From assembly GCA_031292575.1 (NCBI GenBank), contig JARLGX010000001.1, forward strand, positions 1 to 64,000: a stretch of DNA of 64,000 bases, in the 5' to 3' direction. Shown piece after piece: positions 33,403 to 44,394 of this stretch (its first letter is position 1; each line of letters begins with the position of its first letter). Below the pieces are notes generated by a model that was not told where the DNA came from, ran no database searches, and was given only the letters and a program-made list of their open reading frames with translations. Made by a program: the position numbers and the translations under genes. Origin of the DNA: Paludibacter sp. Lineage in GTDB: Bacteria > Bacteroidota > Bacteroidia > Bacteroidales > Paludibacteraceae.

Positions 33403-35994
33403 TTAGTTATTTTTAAACACCAACCGATCTTCATCATAATCCACCACAATGGATTGGTCGCTGTGAACAGTTCCACCAATAAGCTGTTTTGACAAATCAT
33501 TCAACACAAACTTTTGAATGGCACGCTTAACCGGACGCGCACCAAACTGCGGATCGAAACCTTCGGCAGCAATATAATGAATGGCAGGTTCGGTTAGTTC
33601 CAGTTGAATTCCGTTTCCAGCCAGCGTCTTTTGAATCAACGAAATTTGCAAACGCACAATCTCTTCAATTTGTGATGCATTGAGTGGCGCAAACATCACC
33701 AGTTCATCAATACGGTTCAGAAACTCGGGACGAATGGTTTGTTTCAACAATTCAAACACCTGCGTTTTGGTTTTTTCAATCACTTCGGCCTGGTTCTTAT
33801 CAGTCATTTTTTCAAAGCTTTCCTGTATTAACGACGAACCAATATTAGAAGTCATAATGATAATGGTATTCTTGAAGTTCACCAAACGCCCTTTATTATC
33901 CGTCAACCGGCCATCATCAAGCACTTGCAGCAACACGTTGAAAACATCGGGATGCGCTTTTTCTATTTCGTCAAACAGCACCACCGAGTAAGGTTTCCGG
34001 CGGATAGCTTCGGTCAGCTGGCCACCTTCATCGTAACCCACATATCCCGGAGGCGAACCAATCAAACGCGTAACAGAGAATTTTTCCTGATATTCGCTCA
34101 TATCAATACGCGTCATCATATTTTCATCGTCGAACAGAAACTCAGCCAACGCCTTTGCCAACTCAGTTTTACCAACACCGGTCGTTCCCAGGAAGATAAA
34201 GGAACCTATCGGACGTTTCGGATCCTGCAATCCGGCACGGCTCCGTCGAACCGCATCCGAAACAGCCTGGATAGCTTCATCTTGTCCAACTACACGCAGG
34301 TGCAATTCATCTTCCAGATGCAGCAACTTATCTTTTTCGCTTTGAAGCATTTTCTTTACCGGTATGCCCGTCCAACGGCTAACCACATCGGCAATATCTT
34401 CGCTATCAACCTCTTCTTTAATTAGCGCATGAGCACCTTGCATGGTAGCCAATTTGGTTTGAAACTGAGCTATTTGTTCTTCGGCAGCCTTTACTTTTCC
34501 GTAGCGAATCTCTGCAACCAATCCGTAATCGCCATCACGTTCGGCCTTATCAGCCTGATATTTCAAATCCTCTATTTCTATTTTTGTTTGCTGAATACTG
34601 TCAATCAGTTGCTTTTCGCTCGACCACTTGGCACGCATTTCCTTGCTTTCTTCTTTCAGATTAGCAATTTCTTCGTTTAACTGAGCCAACTTACGTGTAT
34701 CATTTTCACGCTTGATAGCTTCGCGTTCAATTTCCAATTGCTTGATATTACGATCAATAATATCCAGTTCTTCGGGAACAGAATCTACTTCCAGCCGGAG
34801 TTTAGCTGCAGCTTCGTCCATCAAGTCAATGGCTTTATCGGGTAAAAACCGATTGGTTATATACCGGCTCGACAGTTCCACTGCCGCAATAATCGCATCA
34901 TCTTTAATTCTCACCTTGTGGTGATTCTCGTAACGCTCCTTCAGGCCACGCAAAATAGAGATCGTACTCGGTATATCGGGTTCATCGATATTTACAATCT
35001 GGAACCGACGTTCCAGCGCTTTGTCTTTTTCAAAGTATTTTTGATATTCGTCCAAAGTAGTAGCACCAATGGCCCGCAACTCACCACGAGCCAGAGCCGG
35101 TTTCAGAATGTTGGCAGCATCCATTGCACCTTCACCTTTCCCAGCTCCCACCAAGGTATGAATTTCATCAATAAATAAAATGACCTCACCTTCGGCTTTA
35201 ATTACCTCGTTTATCACCGCTTTCAATCGCTCTTCAAATTCTCCTTTGTATTTAGCTCCGGCAATTAATGCACCCATATCCAACGAAAAAATCTGTTTCG
35301 ATTTCAGGTTCTCGGGCACATCACCGCGTACAATACGATGCGCCAGTCCTTCGGCAATGGCTGTTTTACCTACCCCGGGCTCACCAATTAAAATCGGATT
35401 ATTCTTGGTACGACGACTCAAAATTTGTAATACCCGACGAATTTCTTCATCACGTCCAATCACAGGATCGAGTTTGCCGGCCCTGGCTTGTTCGTTCAGA
35501 TTAATGGCGTATTTATTCAATGCATTGTAGCTTTCTTCGGCTGAGGCTGAGTCGGCTTTTGCTCCTTTTCTAAGTTCAACAATAGCTTTTTGCAATTCGC
35601 TTTCCAAAATTCCGGCATCTTTCAGCACTTTGGTCAGCGCGTTTTTCTCAGCCGTAAAAGCCAACAGTAAATACTCCAACGACACAAACTGGTCGCCGGC
35701 TTTCGATGAAAGCGCAGCAGCTTTTTGCAAAACAGCATTTGATTCACGACTCAGGTAAGGCTCACCTCCCGACACGCGCGGAAAACCGACAATCATAGTA
35801 TCAACAACAGCTTGTAGCGTTGAAATATTGACACCCAATTTTCCAAACAGAAACTGAGTAAGGTCTTCGCCTTTCGTAAGCAAGGCTTTAAACAAGTGCG
35901 GCGTTTCAACTACTTGCTGACCATTGGATTGTACTAATTCAATGGCTTCCTGAATAGCTTCCTGCGATTTTAGCGTAAAGTTATTAAAGTTCAT
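33403..35994 (-). CDS. clpB: ATP-dependent chaperone ClpB
   Basis: ClpB (863 residues), the hexameric AAA+ disaggregase that works with DnaK. Order of domains: N domain (1-145) with [14 protein letters not shown]; first AAA+ (about 160-400) with Walker A GEPGVGKT and Walker [12 protein letters not shown]; coiled-coil middle domain (about 400-530), which separates it from ClpA/ClpC; second AAA+ with GTTGVGKT and [14 protein letters not shown]. The gene stands alone, divergent from ppdK over a 340-base spacer. No CIRCE-like repeat or standard promoter could be found upstream. Confidence 0.97.
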   Translation of the reverse strand: MNFNNFTLKSQEAIQEAIELVQSNGQQVVETPHLFKALLTKGEDLTQFLFGKLGVNISTLQAVVDTMIVGFPRVSGGEPYLSRESNAVLQKAAALSSKAGDQFVSLEYLLLAFTAEKNALTKVLKDAGILESELQKAIVELRKGAKADSASAEESYNALNKYAINLNEQARAGKLDPVIGRDEEIRRVLQILSRRTKNNPILIGEPGVGKTAIAEGLAHRIVRGDVPENLKSKQIFSLDMGALIAGAKYKGEFEERLKAVINEVIKAEGEVILFIDEIHTLVGAGKGEGAMDAANILKPALARGELRAIGATTLDEYQKYFEKDKALERRFQIVNIDEPDIPSTISILRGLKERYENHHKVRIKDDAIIAAVELSSRYITNRFLPDKAIDLMDEAAAKLRLEVDSVPEELDIIDRNIKQLEIEREAIKRENDTRKLAQLNEEIANLKEESKEMRAKWSSEKQLIDSIQQTKIEIEDLKYQADKAERDGDYGLVAEIRYGKVKAAEEQIAQFQTKLATMQGAHALIKEEVDSEDIADVVSRWTGIPVKKMLQSEKDKLLHLEDELHLRVVGQDEAIQAVSDAVRRSRAGLQDPKRPIGSFIFLGTTGVGKTELAKALAEFLFDDENMMTRIDMSEYQEKFSVTRLIGSPPGYVGYDEGGQLTEAIRRKPYSVVLFDEIEKAHPDVFNVLLQVLDDGRLTDNKGRLVNFKNTIIIMTSNIGSSLIQESFEKMTDKNQAEVIEKTKTQVFELLKQTIRPEFLNRIDELVMFAPLNASQIEEIVRLQISLIQKTLAGNGIQLELTEPAIHYIAAEGFDPQFGARPVKRAIQKFVLNDLSKQLIGGTVHSDQSIVVDYDEDRLVFKNN

Positions 35995-36334
35995 GATTCG
36001 TAATTTATTAATTCTTTATTTTTCAACTACTTATTTAAATAACAAATAGATTCTCGAATATTTATTTCTATCATTTTGATATTTGTGTCAAATTTCTTAC
36101 CAAGTCAAAAAAACGGTTATATTGGCAAACGAATTATCTATAAAACTGATAAACAAGACATTATTTCATGTTTTCAGAAATTATGTCAGATAACTTCAAA
36201 TTACAAATTGGCATTTTAAGTAATTAAGCTTGCATTTACTTGTTTTTTTGATTTTTCATTTTGATTTTTCGTAAAAAAAACTAACTTTGCAACCTTATTA
36301 ATGAAATCACAAACTTCAATTTTAATAATCTAAT
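35995..36334. other. divergent spacer between clpB and ppdK
   Basis: 340 bases of AT-rich noncoding DNA. It holds the ppdK promoter at its right end. On the clpB side no sequence matching the standard -7 consensus was found, so clpB may use an alternative (stress) sigma factor, but this is only suggested by absence. Confidence 0.5.
36260..36289 (+). promoter_or_regulatory. promoter of ppdK
   Basis: TTTG (36260-36263), 18 bases, then TAACTTTG (36282-36289), 45 bases upstream of the start. Confidence 0.65.
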
Positions 36335-39058
36335 ATGAGTAACACAAAAAGAGTCTATACTTTTGGCAATGGACAAGCCGAAGGTAAAGCTGACATGAAA
36401 AACTTGCTCGGGGGTAAAGGAGCAAATCTCGCTGAAATGAATTTAATTGGCGTACCGGTTCCTCCCGGATTCACTATTACAACCGATGTATGTACTGAAT
36501 ACTATGCATTGGGGAAAGATCAGGTAGTTGAACTTTTAAGACCTGAAGTTGAAAAAGCTATTGCAGGTGTTGAAAAATTAATGAATTCCAAATTCGGCGA
36601 TATAGAAAATCCACTTTTAGTATCTGTTCGTTCAGGTGCCCGTGCCTCCATGCCCGGAATGATGGACACTATTTTGAACCTTGGCTTGAATGATGCTGTA
36701 GTTGAAGGTTTAATTCGTAAAACCGGAAATGCCCGCTTTGCATGGGACTCTTACCGCCGCTTTGTGCAAATGTACGGCGACGTGGTGTTAGGCTTAAAAC
36801 CTGCCAACAAAAATGATATAGATCCATTTGAAGAAATAATTGAACAGGTAAAACATGCTAAAGGCGTTGAATTAGACACACAACTTTCGGTTGACGATTT
36901 GAAAGAACTGGTTACTAAATTTAAAGCTGCTGTATTAAAACAGACCGGACACAATTTTCCTGATTCAGCATACGAACAACTTTGGGGTGCGATATGCTCG
37001 GTATTTGATTCTTGGATGAACGACCGTGCTATTCTTTATCGTAAAATGGAAGGAATTCCTGCCGAATGGGGAACAGCGGTAAGTGTGCAGTCGATGGTAT
37101 TCGGGAATATGGGCGAAACTTCTGCTACAGGCGTTTGCTTTAGTCGAGATGCCGCAACAGGCGAAGACTTATTTATCGGTGAATACCTGATTAATGCTCA
37201 GGGAGAAGATGTTGTGGCCGGAATCCGTACTCCACAGCAAATTACCAAAGTAGGTTCCCAACGTTGGGCCGTGTTAGCCGGTATTTCAGAAGCCGACCGG
37301 TTGGCAAAATATCCTTCGATGGAAGAGGCTATGCCTGCAATATACAAAGAACTTGATTCTATCCAGACGAAACTGGAAAACCATTACAAAGATATGCAGG
37401 ATATGGAATTTACTGTACAAGAAGGTAAATTGTGGTTCCTGCAAACCCGTAACGGAAAACGTACCGGTGCCGCCATGGTAAAAATTGCTATCGACATGTT
37501 CCATCAGGGAATTATCGATGAAAAATCGGCCATCCTACGCATCGATCCAAACCGTTTGGACGAACTTCTACACCCTATCTTTGACAAAACAGCCATCAAA
37601 AATGCCAAACTGGTTGCCAAAGGACTCGCTGCCTCTCCGGGAGCTGCTTCCGGTCGTGTTGTTTTCAATGCTGACGATGCGGCTGATTGGGCTGCAAGTG
37701 GTGAAAAAGTTATCATGGTTCGTGTTGAAACTTCGCCCGAAGATTTAGCCGGTATGGCTGCCGCCCAGGGAATTCTGACGGCACGCGGCGGTATGACATC
37801 TCACGCGGCAGTAGTTGCCCGGGGTATGGGTAAATGCTGTGTATCAGGTGCCGGAACATTAAAAATTGACTATGTAACGAAGACAATGGAAGTAGATGGT
37901 TTGGTTGTAAAAGAAGGTGATTATATCTCATTGAACGGATCAACAGGCGATATTTTCTTAGGCAAAGTTGGAACTACAGAGGCCGAATTGGATGCAGATT
38001 TTGCCGAATTAATGACTTTGGCTGACAAACATACCCGAATGACTGTTCGTACAAATGCTGATACTCCACACGATGCACAGGTTGCCCGCAAATTTGGTGC
38101 AACAGGAATTGGACTTTGCCGCACGGAACATATGTTCTTTGAAGGTGAAAAAATAAAAGCCATGCGTGAAATGATTTTGGCAGAAGACGAAGCCGGTCGT
38201 CGTATTGCGTTGGCAAAAATTTTACCTTATCAAGAAGCTGATTTTGAAGGCATTTTCACAGCTATGGAGAGTTGCCCTGTAACCGTTCGTTTGCTCGATC
38301 CACCGTTGCACGAATTTGTTCCTCATGATGAGAAAGGACAGCGCGAAATGGCTGAAGCAATGGGAGTTACCGCCAAAGCCATCAAACAACGTGTTGATGC
38401 ACTTCACGAACAGAACCCCATGTTGGGACACCGTGGTTGCCGTTTAGGAAACACTTTCCCTGAAATTACCGAAATGCAAACTCGTGCCATTTTAGGTGCC
38501 GCGTTGAATTTAAAGAAAAAAGGGATTAAAGTGCTTCCCGAAATTATGGTTCCGTTAGTGGGTATTGTGTTCGAATTCAACGAACAGGACAATATTATCC
38601 GCAGCACAGCCGACACATTATTCAAAGAAAGAGGCGAAAGCATTGAATATAAAGTGGGAACAATGATTGAAATTCCGCGCGCCGCCCTTACTGCTGCCAA
38701 GATTGCTGCCAAAGCTGAATTTTTCTCATTTGGTACTAATGACTTAACTCAAATGACTTTCGGTTACTCTCGTGACGATATTGCTTCGTTCTTACCAATT
38801 TATCTGGAAAAGAAAATACTGAAAGCAGATCCATTTCAGGTGTTGGATCAAAACGGGGTTGGACAGTTGGTAAAAATGGCTACCGAAAATGGACGTGTAG
38901 TAAATCCTAACTTAAAAGTAGGTATTTGTGGAGAACATGGGGGCGAACCATCATCAGTCGAATTCTGCCACCGAGTAGGTTTGAACTACGTAAGTTGTTC
39001 TCCGTTCCGTGTGCCTATAGCTCGATTGGCTGCCGCACAGGCTGCATTAAGAGACTAA
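36335..39058 (+). CDS. ppdK: pyruvate, phosphate dikinase
   Basis: PPDK (907 residues) reversibly converts pyruvate, ATP and phosphate into PEP, AMP and pyrophosphate. The N-terminal ATP-grasp domain starts KRVYTFGNGQAEGKADMKNLLGGKGANLAEM. The central swivelling domain holds the phospho-histidine in GGMTSHAAVVARGMGKCCVSG. The C-terminal PEP-binding TIM barrel shows GLCRTEHMFF, LGHRGCRLG, SFGTNDLTQMTFGYSRDD and GICGEHGGEPSSVEFC. Common in anaerobic Bacteroidota, where it works in pyrophosphate-linked glycolysis or gluconeogenesis. Single gene with its own promoter and terminator. Confidence 0.97.
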   Translation: MSNTKRVYTFGNGQAEGKADMKNLLGGKGANLAEMNLIGVPVPPGFTITTDVCTEYYALGKDQVVELLRPEVEKAIAGVEKLMNSKFGDIENPLLVSVRSGARASMPGMMDTILNLGLNDAVVEGLIRKTGNARFAWDSYRRFVQMYGDVVLGLKPANKNDIDPFEEIIEQVKHAKGVELDTQLSVDDLKELVTKFKAAVLKQTGHNFPDSAYEQLWGAICSVFDSWMNDRAILYRKMEGIPAEWGTAVSVQSMVFGNMGETSATGVCFSRDAATGEDLFIGEYLINAQGEDVVAGIRTPQQITKVGSQRWAVLAGISEADRLAKYPSMEEAMPAIYKELDSIQTKLENHYKDMQDMEFTVQEGKLWFLQTRNGKRTGAAMVKIAIDMFHQGIIDEKSAILRIDPNRLDELLHPIFDKTAIKNAKLVAKGLAASPGAASGRVVFNADDAADWAASGEKVIMVRVETSPEDLAGMAAAQGILTARGGMTSHAAVVARGMGKCCVSGAGTLKIDYVTKTMEVDGLVVKEGDYISLNGSTGDIFLGKVGTTEAELDADFAELMTLADKHTRMTVRTNADTPHDAQVARKFGATGIGLCRTEHMFFEGEKIKAMREMILAEDEAGRRIALAKILPYQEADFEGIFTAMESCPVTVRLLDPPLHEFVPHDEKGQREMAEAMGVTAKAIKQRVDALHEQNPMLGHRGCRLGNTFPEITEMQTRAILGAALNLKKKGIKVLPEIMVPLVGIVFEFNEQDNIIRSTADTLFKERGESIEYKVGTMIEIPRAALTAAKIAAKAEFFSFGTNDLTQMTFGYSRDDIASFLPIYLEKKILKADPFQVLDQNGVGQLVKMATENGRVVNPNLKVGICGEHGGEPSSVEFCHRVGLNYVSCSPFRVPIARLAAAQAALRD

Positions 39059-39102
39059 GAGTTAATCTGCAAAAGAAGAAATGAGAAATTATTTCTACGA
39101 AA

Positions 39103-39138
39103 AAGAGAGGATGTTTCGTCATTGAAACATCCTCTCTT
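39103..39138. terminator. bidirectional terminator between ppdK and the helicase
   Basis: AAGAGAGGATGTTTC (39103-39117) and its perfect complement (39124-39138) with a 6-base loop. Confidence 0.9.
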
Positions 39139-39181
39139 CATTTTATTCACAATTTACTATTAATCATTGACAATTGATTAA

Positions 39182-40513
39182 TTATTTCTTTTGCCCTCTG
39201 GTTTTTGGCTTTTTATATTTAATTTTCATTGCTTCAGCCCTACGCACCTTCATATTCACCTTTTTGTTTTTACCAATCTTTTCGTGAAATGCTTCCCCTC
39301 CACCTTCTTCTTTCTTCGGGATTGAAACCAAGGTATTTTTCATTTTCACCTGAGGTATTTCATCTTCAGTCAATTCTTTTGAAACCTGCACCTCTTCGGG
39401 CATTGCTGACATCGGAATTTTGCGATTCATCAAGTTCTCTATCGCCTCACGGTTTTCTTTATCTGCTTTGGTTATAAAAGTCAGCGCTACACCTTTTTTA
39501 TCGGCACGACCGGTGCGGCCAATACGGTGCATATAATTTTCGGGCACATCGGGCACATCAAAATTGAGCACGTGGGATACATCAGAAATATCCAGGCCAC
39601 GTGCCACAATATCAGTAGCAATAAGAACCCTGTATTCACTTTCTTTGAAACCTCGCATGGATTCAAAGCGGTTATTTTGACTTTTATTGGAATGAATCAA
39701 ACCAAACTGATCGGGAAATTTAGGCGAAATTTCATCGTACAAGGCATCCGCAAGTTTCTTTGTAGAGGTAAAAACCAGCACTTTTGAGAATTCCGGTTGA
39801 TTATTTAATAAAAATTCCAACATATTTACCTTCGTGTAAAAGTTTGGAACCCTGAATCCAATTTGCTTTATATTTTCAAGAGGCGTACCGGTTGGAGCAG
39901 CTTCTATTTCGAGCGGTTCTATAAAGAAATCATGAACTAAATCTTTTAATTCCTCGGAAATGGTTGCCGAAAACATAAGATTCTGGCGCTTGGGTGGCAA
40001 TAAATCAATAATACGAACCAATTGCGGACGAAAACCGAGATTCAACATTTCATCAACCTCGTCAATGACAAAGCGTTTAATCGACTTTAACTTTAAACTT
40101 CCATTTAAGGCAAAATCCAGTAATCGTCCTGGAGTTGCCACCAACACGTCAACACCTGCAACTAAAAGCGGAGTTTGACGAATCATATTTACCCCTCCAT
40201 ATACTCCGGCAACGCGTACATTCATATACTTCGTGAGCTTCTCAATCTGCTCCACCACCTGAATAACCAATTCTCGCGTTGGTACAACGACTAATATCTG
40301 GGGATGCTTTTCTTTTGTAAATTTCCACTGACGTAAACAAGGAAGCAAGTAGGCAATGGTTTTTCCTGTTCCAGTTTGTGCAATACCCACCATATCGCGA
40401 CCAGACATAACAACTGGATAAGCTTTTTCCTGAATAGTGGTAGGTATAGTCAAACCTAAATCAGCGAGTGCATTAAGAAGTGGTGAGTTAATATTAAAGT
40501 CGGTAAAAGTCAT
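39182..40513 (-). CDS. DEAD-box RNA helicase (RhlE-like)
   Basis: A 443-residue ATP-dependent RNA helicase. Motifs in order: the Q motif PTTIQEKAYP, motif I AQTGTGKT, Ia PTRELV, Ib TPGR, motif II as DEVD (in VIDEVDEMLNLGF) instead of DEAD, motif III SAT, IV LVFTSTKKLADAL, V ATDIVARGLDI and VI HRIGRTGR. The C-terminal tail (about 375-443) is highly basic and should bind RNA. Likely roles are ribosome assembly or RNA turnover. It has a good promoter of its own, separate from pdxH upstream. Confidence 0.93.
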   Translation of the reverse strand: MTFTDFNINSPLLNALADLGLTIPTTIQEKAYPVVMSGRDMVGIAQTGTGKTIAYLLPCLRQWKFTKEKHPQILVVVPTRELVIQVVEQIEKLTKYMNVRVAGVYGGVNMIRQTPLLVAGVDVLVATPGRLLDFALNGSLKLKSIKRFVIDEVDEMLNLGFRPQLVRIIDLLPPKRQNLMFSATISEELKDLVHDFFIEPLEIEAAPTGTPLENIKQIGFRVPNFYTKVNMLEFLLNNQPEFSKVLVFTSTKKLADALYDEISPKFPDQFGLIHSNKSQNNRFESMRGFKESEYRVLIATDIVARGLDISDVSHVLNFDVPDVPENYMHRIGRTGRADKKGVALTFITKADKENREAIENLMNRKIPMSAMPEEVQVSKELTEDEIPQVKMKNTLVSIPKKEEGGGEAFHEKIGKNKKVNMKVRRAEAMKIKYKKPKTRGQKK

Positions 40514-40567
40514 GAGAATAATTTATAATTTGCTAGCGCTGAACTTCGTTTCAAAATTAAAAGTGTG

Positions 40568-40599
40568 CAAAGGTACTTCAAAACTATCAGATACTCAAA
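40568..40599 (-). promoter_or_regulatory. promoter of the DEAD-box helicase gene
   Basis: On the minus strand TTTG (40599-40596), 20 bases, then TACCTTTG (40575-40568), 54 bases upstream of the start. Confidence 0.72.
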
Positions 40600-40647
40600 C
40601 CAATGATTGAGAAAAGAAAAATTTATGAATAATGCATTTTTAATTGA

Positions 40648-41277
40648 TTACGGTGCTAACCTGGAAATTTCCCAATCACCAGACTCTTTCGAAAAAAGTA
40701 AACGATCGTGTAACCGATTAGCCCTGCCTTGCCAAAACTCAATGGAGGTTGGTTTGACGGCATAACCGCCCCAGTGCGGAGGTTTTGGTATATCATTTCC
40801 AAATTTTTGCTTATAATACTGAAATTGTTTTTCCAAAAAATCTTTTGAACGAATAAGTTGGCTTTGCGGAGAAGCCCATGCACCCAACTGATTCTCTATA
40901 GGACGAGATTTAAAATAATGGGTAGAAAGTACTTCACTGATTTTCTCAACGATACCTTCAACCCGAACCTGACGTTCCAATGTAGGCCAAAAGAAAACAA
41001 GTGAAACCCGATTATTCTGAGCCATTTGTTGTGCTTTATGACCCTCATAATTTGTATAAAACACAAAAGTTTCGTGAATAAATTCTTTAAGTAAAACAAT
41101 TCTGGAATGTGGCTGTAAATGTTCATCAACGGTAGAAAGAATCATTGCCGTAGGTTCTAACTGGTCACTTTCAATAGCATCCTGAAGCCACAGTTCAAAT
41201 TGATCGAACGGATTTGGAAGTACATTATTTTCATCCAAAGTTGAAAACAGATATTGTTTACGAATATCACGAAGCAT
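40648..41277 (-). CDS. pdxH: pyridoxamine 5'-phosphate oxidase
   Basis: PdxH (209 residues), an FMN enzyme that oxidises pyridoxamine or pyridoxine phosphate to PLP. Marks are LRDIRKQY at the start, PHSRIVLLKEF and VFYTNYEGHKAQQM (FMN and substrate contacts), VRVEG, RPIENQLGAWASPQSQLI, and the C-terminal EFWQGRANRLHDRLLF and SRLAP. Length and motifs are standard. PLP made here would be used by gcvP next door and by the aminotransferase at 4.1 kb. No obvious promoter match upstream. Confidence 0.95.
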   Translation of the reverse strand: MLRDIRKQYLFSTLDENNVLPNPFDQFELWLQDAIESDQLEPTAMILSTVDEHLQPHSRIVLLKEFIHETFVFYTNYEGHKAQQMAQNNRVSLVFFWPTLERQVRVEGIVEKISEVLSTHYFKSRPIENQLGAWASPQSQLIRSKDFLEKQFQYYKQKFGNDIPKPPHWGGYAVKPTSIEFWQGRANRLHDRLLFSKESGDWEISRLAP

Positions 41278-41504
41278 TTATATCAAGTATTTAAAATGGT
41301 ACTATTTATAATTTTACATCAAATTAAACAACCAACTGCTCAATTGGTTTAGAAAATAGTTTTAAAATTGATTTTATTAGGACGCTTTTTCATCCAGATT
41401 ATCACTTAAATTGAAGAAAAGTACTGACTTAAAAGTTCGTTGTTGATGATAAAATTTGTTGATATATTTTCATTGATTCATAGTCATTTTACAAAAGAAA
41501 AAAG

Positions 41505-41512
41505 TACTTTTG
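41505..41512 (+). promoter_or_regulatory. -7 promoter element of gcvP
   Basis: TACTTTTG, 30 bases upstream of ATG 41543. No -33 element and no glycine riboswitch-like structure is evident in the 265-base spacer before gcvP. Confidence 0.5.
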
Positions 41513-41542
41513 GGGCACGAAAAATTAAAAACTCTCCTCGTT

Positions 41543-44374
41543 ATGAAAGACTTGCTGCAAGCCCGACACATAGGCGTTTCAGAACAAGACGAAGCTGTTA
41601 TGCTTCAAACCCTTGGTGTAAAAAACTTAGACGAATTAATAGCCCAAACTATTCCGGCAAATATTCGGTTGAATGAGCCTATTGAACTGCCCGAACCGCT
41701 AACGGAGCGACAATATGCCAAACATATTTCGGAAATTGCTTCTAAAAATAACCTTTTTACGTCCTATATCGGTCAAGGTTGGTACGACACCATTACTCCA
41801 GCTGTGATTCAACGCAATATTTTTGAAAATCCATCATGGTACACTTCATACACGCCCTATCAGGCTGAAATTTCGCAAGGGAGACTGGAAGCATTGTTGA
41901 ATTTTCAGACTGCAGTTTGTGATTTTACGGGAATGCCACTTGCCAATGCTTCACTTCTGGACGAAGCCACTGCCGCTGCTGAAGCTGCAACGATGATGAT
42001 GAATCTTCGGAGCCGTGAACAAGTAAAGAATGACGCGAATATTTTATTGGTTGATGAAAATATCTTTCCACAAATTCTGGCCGTTTTAAAAACGCGTTCC
42101 GAAGGGCAAAACATCCAATTAGAGATTGGAAATTATGCAAATTGGAAATTTACAAATCGTCATTTCGGAGCTATTGTTCAATATCCAAATGGAAACGGAA
42201 ATATCGAGAATTATGCCGATTTAGTTACCGAAGCACATACAGCAGGCTGCAAGGTGTCTGTGGCAGCTGATATTCTTAGTTTGGGTTTGTTAACACCTCC
42301 GGGTGAATGGGGTGCTGATATTGTTTTTGGTTCTACTCAACGTTGGGGAATTCCTATGGGATTTGGCGGACCTTCGGCAGCTTATTTTGCTACACGCGAC
42401 GAATTTAAACGCGATATGCCCGGACGAATTATTGGCATAAGCAAAGATGTGAATGGAAAAACGGCGTTACGCATGGCTTTGCAAACCCGCGAACAACATA
42501 TAAAACGTGAAAAAGCAACTTCAAACATTTGTACAGCACAGGCTTTATTGGCTTCGATGGCCGGAATGTATACAGTTTACCATGGTGCTGGCGGAATTAA
42601 AACAATTGCTCAACGTATTCACGCTATTGCCACTTATATTAACGAAATTTTACCAGTTTACGGATATGCACAGGAAAACGAAAATTTCTTCGACACCTTG
42701 AAAATCTCTTTGCCAGAAGAAGTTTCGATAGAAAAATTAAAAACTATTGCCTTGGAATATGAAGTCAATTTCCGTTATTTTGAAACAGGTGAAATTGGAA
42801 TCAGTTTTGATGAAACAACGGATATTGATGATGTAAATGCACTGATTGAAATACTGGCTTCGGCAGTTGATAACGTAGCTGTTTACGCTGAGGAAGAAGA
42901 TATGGAAGACCTTAAATCGTACGATGAAAGCCTGGAGCGCACTTCAGGTTATCTGACTCACGAAGTTTTCAACCGGTACCACAGCGAAACAGAAATGATG
43001 CGCTACATTAAAAAACTTGAACGCCGCGATATTTCGCTGACGCACTCCATGATTTCGTTGGGATCGTGCACCATGAAGTTGAATGCCGCTTCTGAAATGC
43101 TGCCAATGAGCCGTGCTGAATTTGGGGGAATACATCCGCTTGCACCAACCAATCAAACAGAAGGCTATAACGAAATGATTTCTGAACTGGAAAAATACCT
43201 GACTGCCATTACCGGTTTTGCAGCTTGCAGTTTACAACCAAGCTCTGGTGCTGCCGGTGAGTATGCAGGATTAATGACTATTCGGGCATATTTCAAATCG
43301 AAAGGCGAAACACGAAGAAATACTTTGTTAATTCCTGCTTCAGCTCACGGAACAAATCCCGCTTCGGCACATCAGGCCGGATTTGAAATAGTAGTGATAA
43401 AGTGTGATGAAGGTGGAAATACTGATTTGAATGACTGGAACGAAAAAGCTGAGTTGAACAAAGATACTTTAGCCGGTTGTATGATAACTTATCCTTCAAC
43501 ACATGGTATTTTTGAAGCTCATATCAAGGAAATGTGTGAAACCATTCATCAAAATGGCGGACAGGTATACATGGATGGTGCAAATATGAATGCACAAGTT
43601 GGACTAACAAACCCGGGAACAATCGGTGCCGATGTTTGTCATTTAAACTTACATAAAACCTTTGCTATTCCACACGGCGGCGGCGGTCCGGGCGTTGGAC
43701 CCATCTGCGTAGCTGAACATTTAGTTGAGTTTCTCCCAAGTAAAATCTTTGGAAAAAATACGGTTTCTGCAGCACCTTATGGTAGTGCAAGCGTAACAAC
43801 TATCACGTATGGTTATATTAGAATGTTGGGAGAAGCAGGTTTGACACATTCAACCAAAATAGCTATTTTGAATGCTAATTATTTGGCAGCAAGACTGAAT
43901 GAAAGTTATGGCGTGCTTTACACCGGTGAAAATGGACGTGTTGGACATGAATTAATTTTAGAATGCCGTAATTTTAAAGCGACTTCAGGTGTAACCGAAA
44001 CAGACATTGCTAAACGCTTGATGGATTATGGCTTCCATGCTCCTACACTTTCGTTTCCTGTGCATGGCACATTGATGATTGAACCAACCGAAAGTGAATC
44101 GCTGGCAGAATTAGATCGGTTTGCAGATGCTATGCTACAAATTTTCGAAGAAATAAAAGAAGTGGAAAATGGAATTGCAGATGCAACTGATAATGTGTTG
44201 CTGAACGCTCCGCATCCTGAATATTCAATTGTCTCAGAAGAATGGCATCATCCTTATAGCAGAGTAAAAGCCGCTTACCCAACCGCGTGGGTTGCTGAAA
44301 ATAAATTTTGGGTAAACGTTGCACGCGTGGATAATGCTTATGGCGACAGGAATTTGTTTTGTACCTGTGTGTAA
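41543..44374 (+). CDS. gcvP: glycine dehydrogenase (decarboxylating), P protein
   Basis: The P protein of the glycine cleavage system, 943 residues, the fused form in which both halves are one chain. It decarboxylates glycine and passes the aminomethyl group to the lipoyl H protein. The N-terminal half (HIGVSEQDE ... SYIGQGWYDTITPAVIQRNIFENPSWYTSYTPYQAEISQGRLEALLNFQT) lacks the PLP lysine; the C-terminal half carries K705 in NLHKTFAIPHGGGGPG. ATG 41543 is preferred, since a TTG at 41510 overlaps the promoter. gcvH and gcvT are not nearby. Confidence 0.97.
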   Translation: MKDLLQARHIGVSEQDEAVMLQTLGVKNLDELIAQTIPANIRLNEPIELPEPLTERQYAKHISEIASKNNLFTSYIGQGWYDTITPAVIQRNIFENPSWYTSYTPYQAEISQGRLEALLNFQTAVCDFTGMPLANASLLDEATAAAEAATMMMNLRSREQVKNDANILLVDENIFPQILAVLKTRSEGQNIQLEIGNYANWKFTNRHFGAIVQYPNGNGNIENYADLVTEAHTAGCKVSVAADILSLGLLTPPGEWGADIVFGSTQRWGIPMGFGGPSAAYFATRDEFKRDMPGRIIGISKDVNGKTALRMALQTREQHIKREKATSNICTAQALLASMAGMYTVYHGAGGIKTIAQRIHAIATYINEILPVYGYAQENENFFDTLKISLPEEVSIEKLKTIALEYEVNFRYFETGEIGISFDETTDIDDVNALIEILASAVDNVAVYAEEEDMEDLKSYDESLERTSGYLTHEVFNRYHSETEMMRYIKKLERRDISLTHSMISLGSCTMKLNAASEMLPMSRAEFGGIHPLAPTNQTEGYNEMISELEKYLTAITGFAACSLQPSSGAAGEYAGLMTIRAYFKSKGETRRNTLLIPASAHGTNPASAHQAGFEIVVIKCDEGGNTDLNDWNEKAELNKDTLAGCMITYPSTHGIFEAHIKEMCETIHQNGGQVYMDGANMNAQVGLTNPGTIGADVCHLNLHKTFAIPHGGGGPGVGPICVAEHLVEFLPSKIFGKNTVSAAPYGSASVTTITYGYIRMLGEAGLTHSTKIAILNANYLAARLNESYGVLYTGENGRVGHELILECRNFKATSGVTETDIAKRLMDYGFHAPTLSFPVHGTLMIEPTESESLAELDRFADAMLQIFEEIKEVENGIADATDNVLLNAPHPEYSIVSEEWHHPYSRVKAAYPTAWVAENKFWVNVARVDNAYGDRNLFCTCV

Positions 44375-44394
44375 CATTTCAACTATACAAGAAA

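Noticed and set aside
33680-35530. Several plus-strand frames of 66 to 166 codons opposite clpB
   Set aside because: All lie within the conserved clpB gene and look like antisense shadows.
41278-41542. Possible glycine riboswitch before gcvP
   Set aside because: The spacer is AT-rich and lacks the paired conserved glycine-aptamer cores; only a -7 promoter element is visible.
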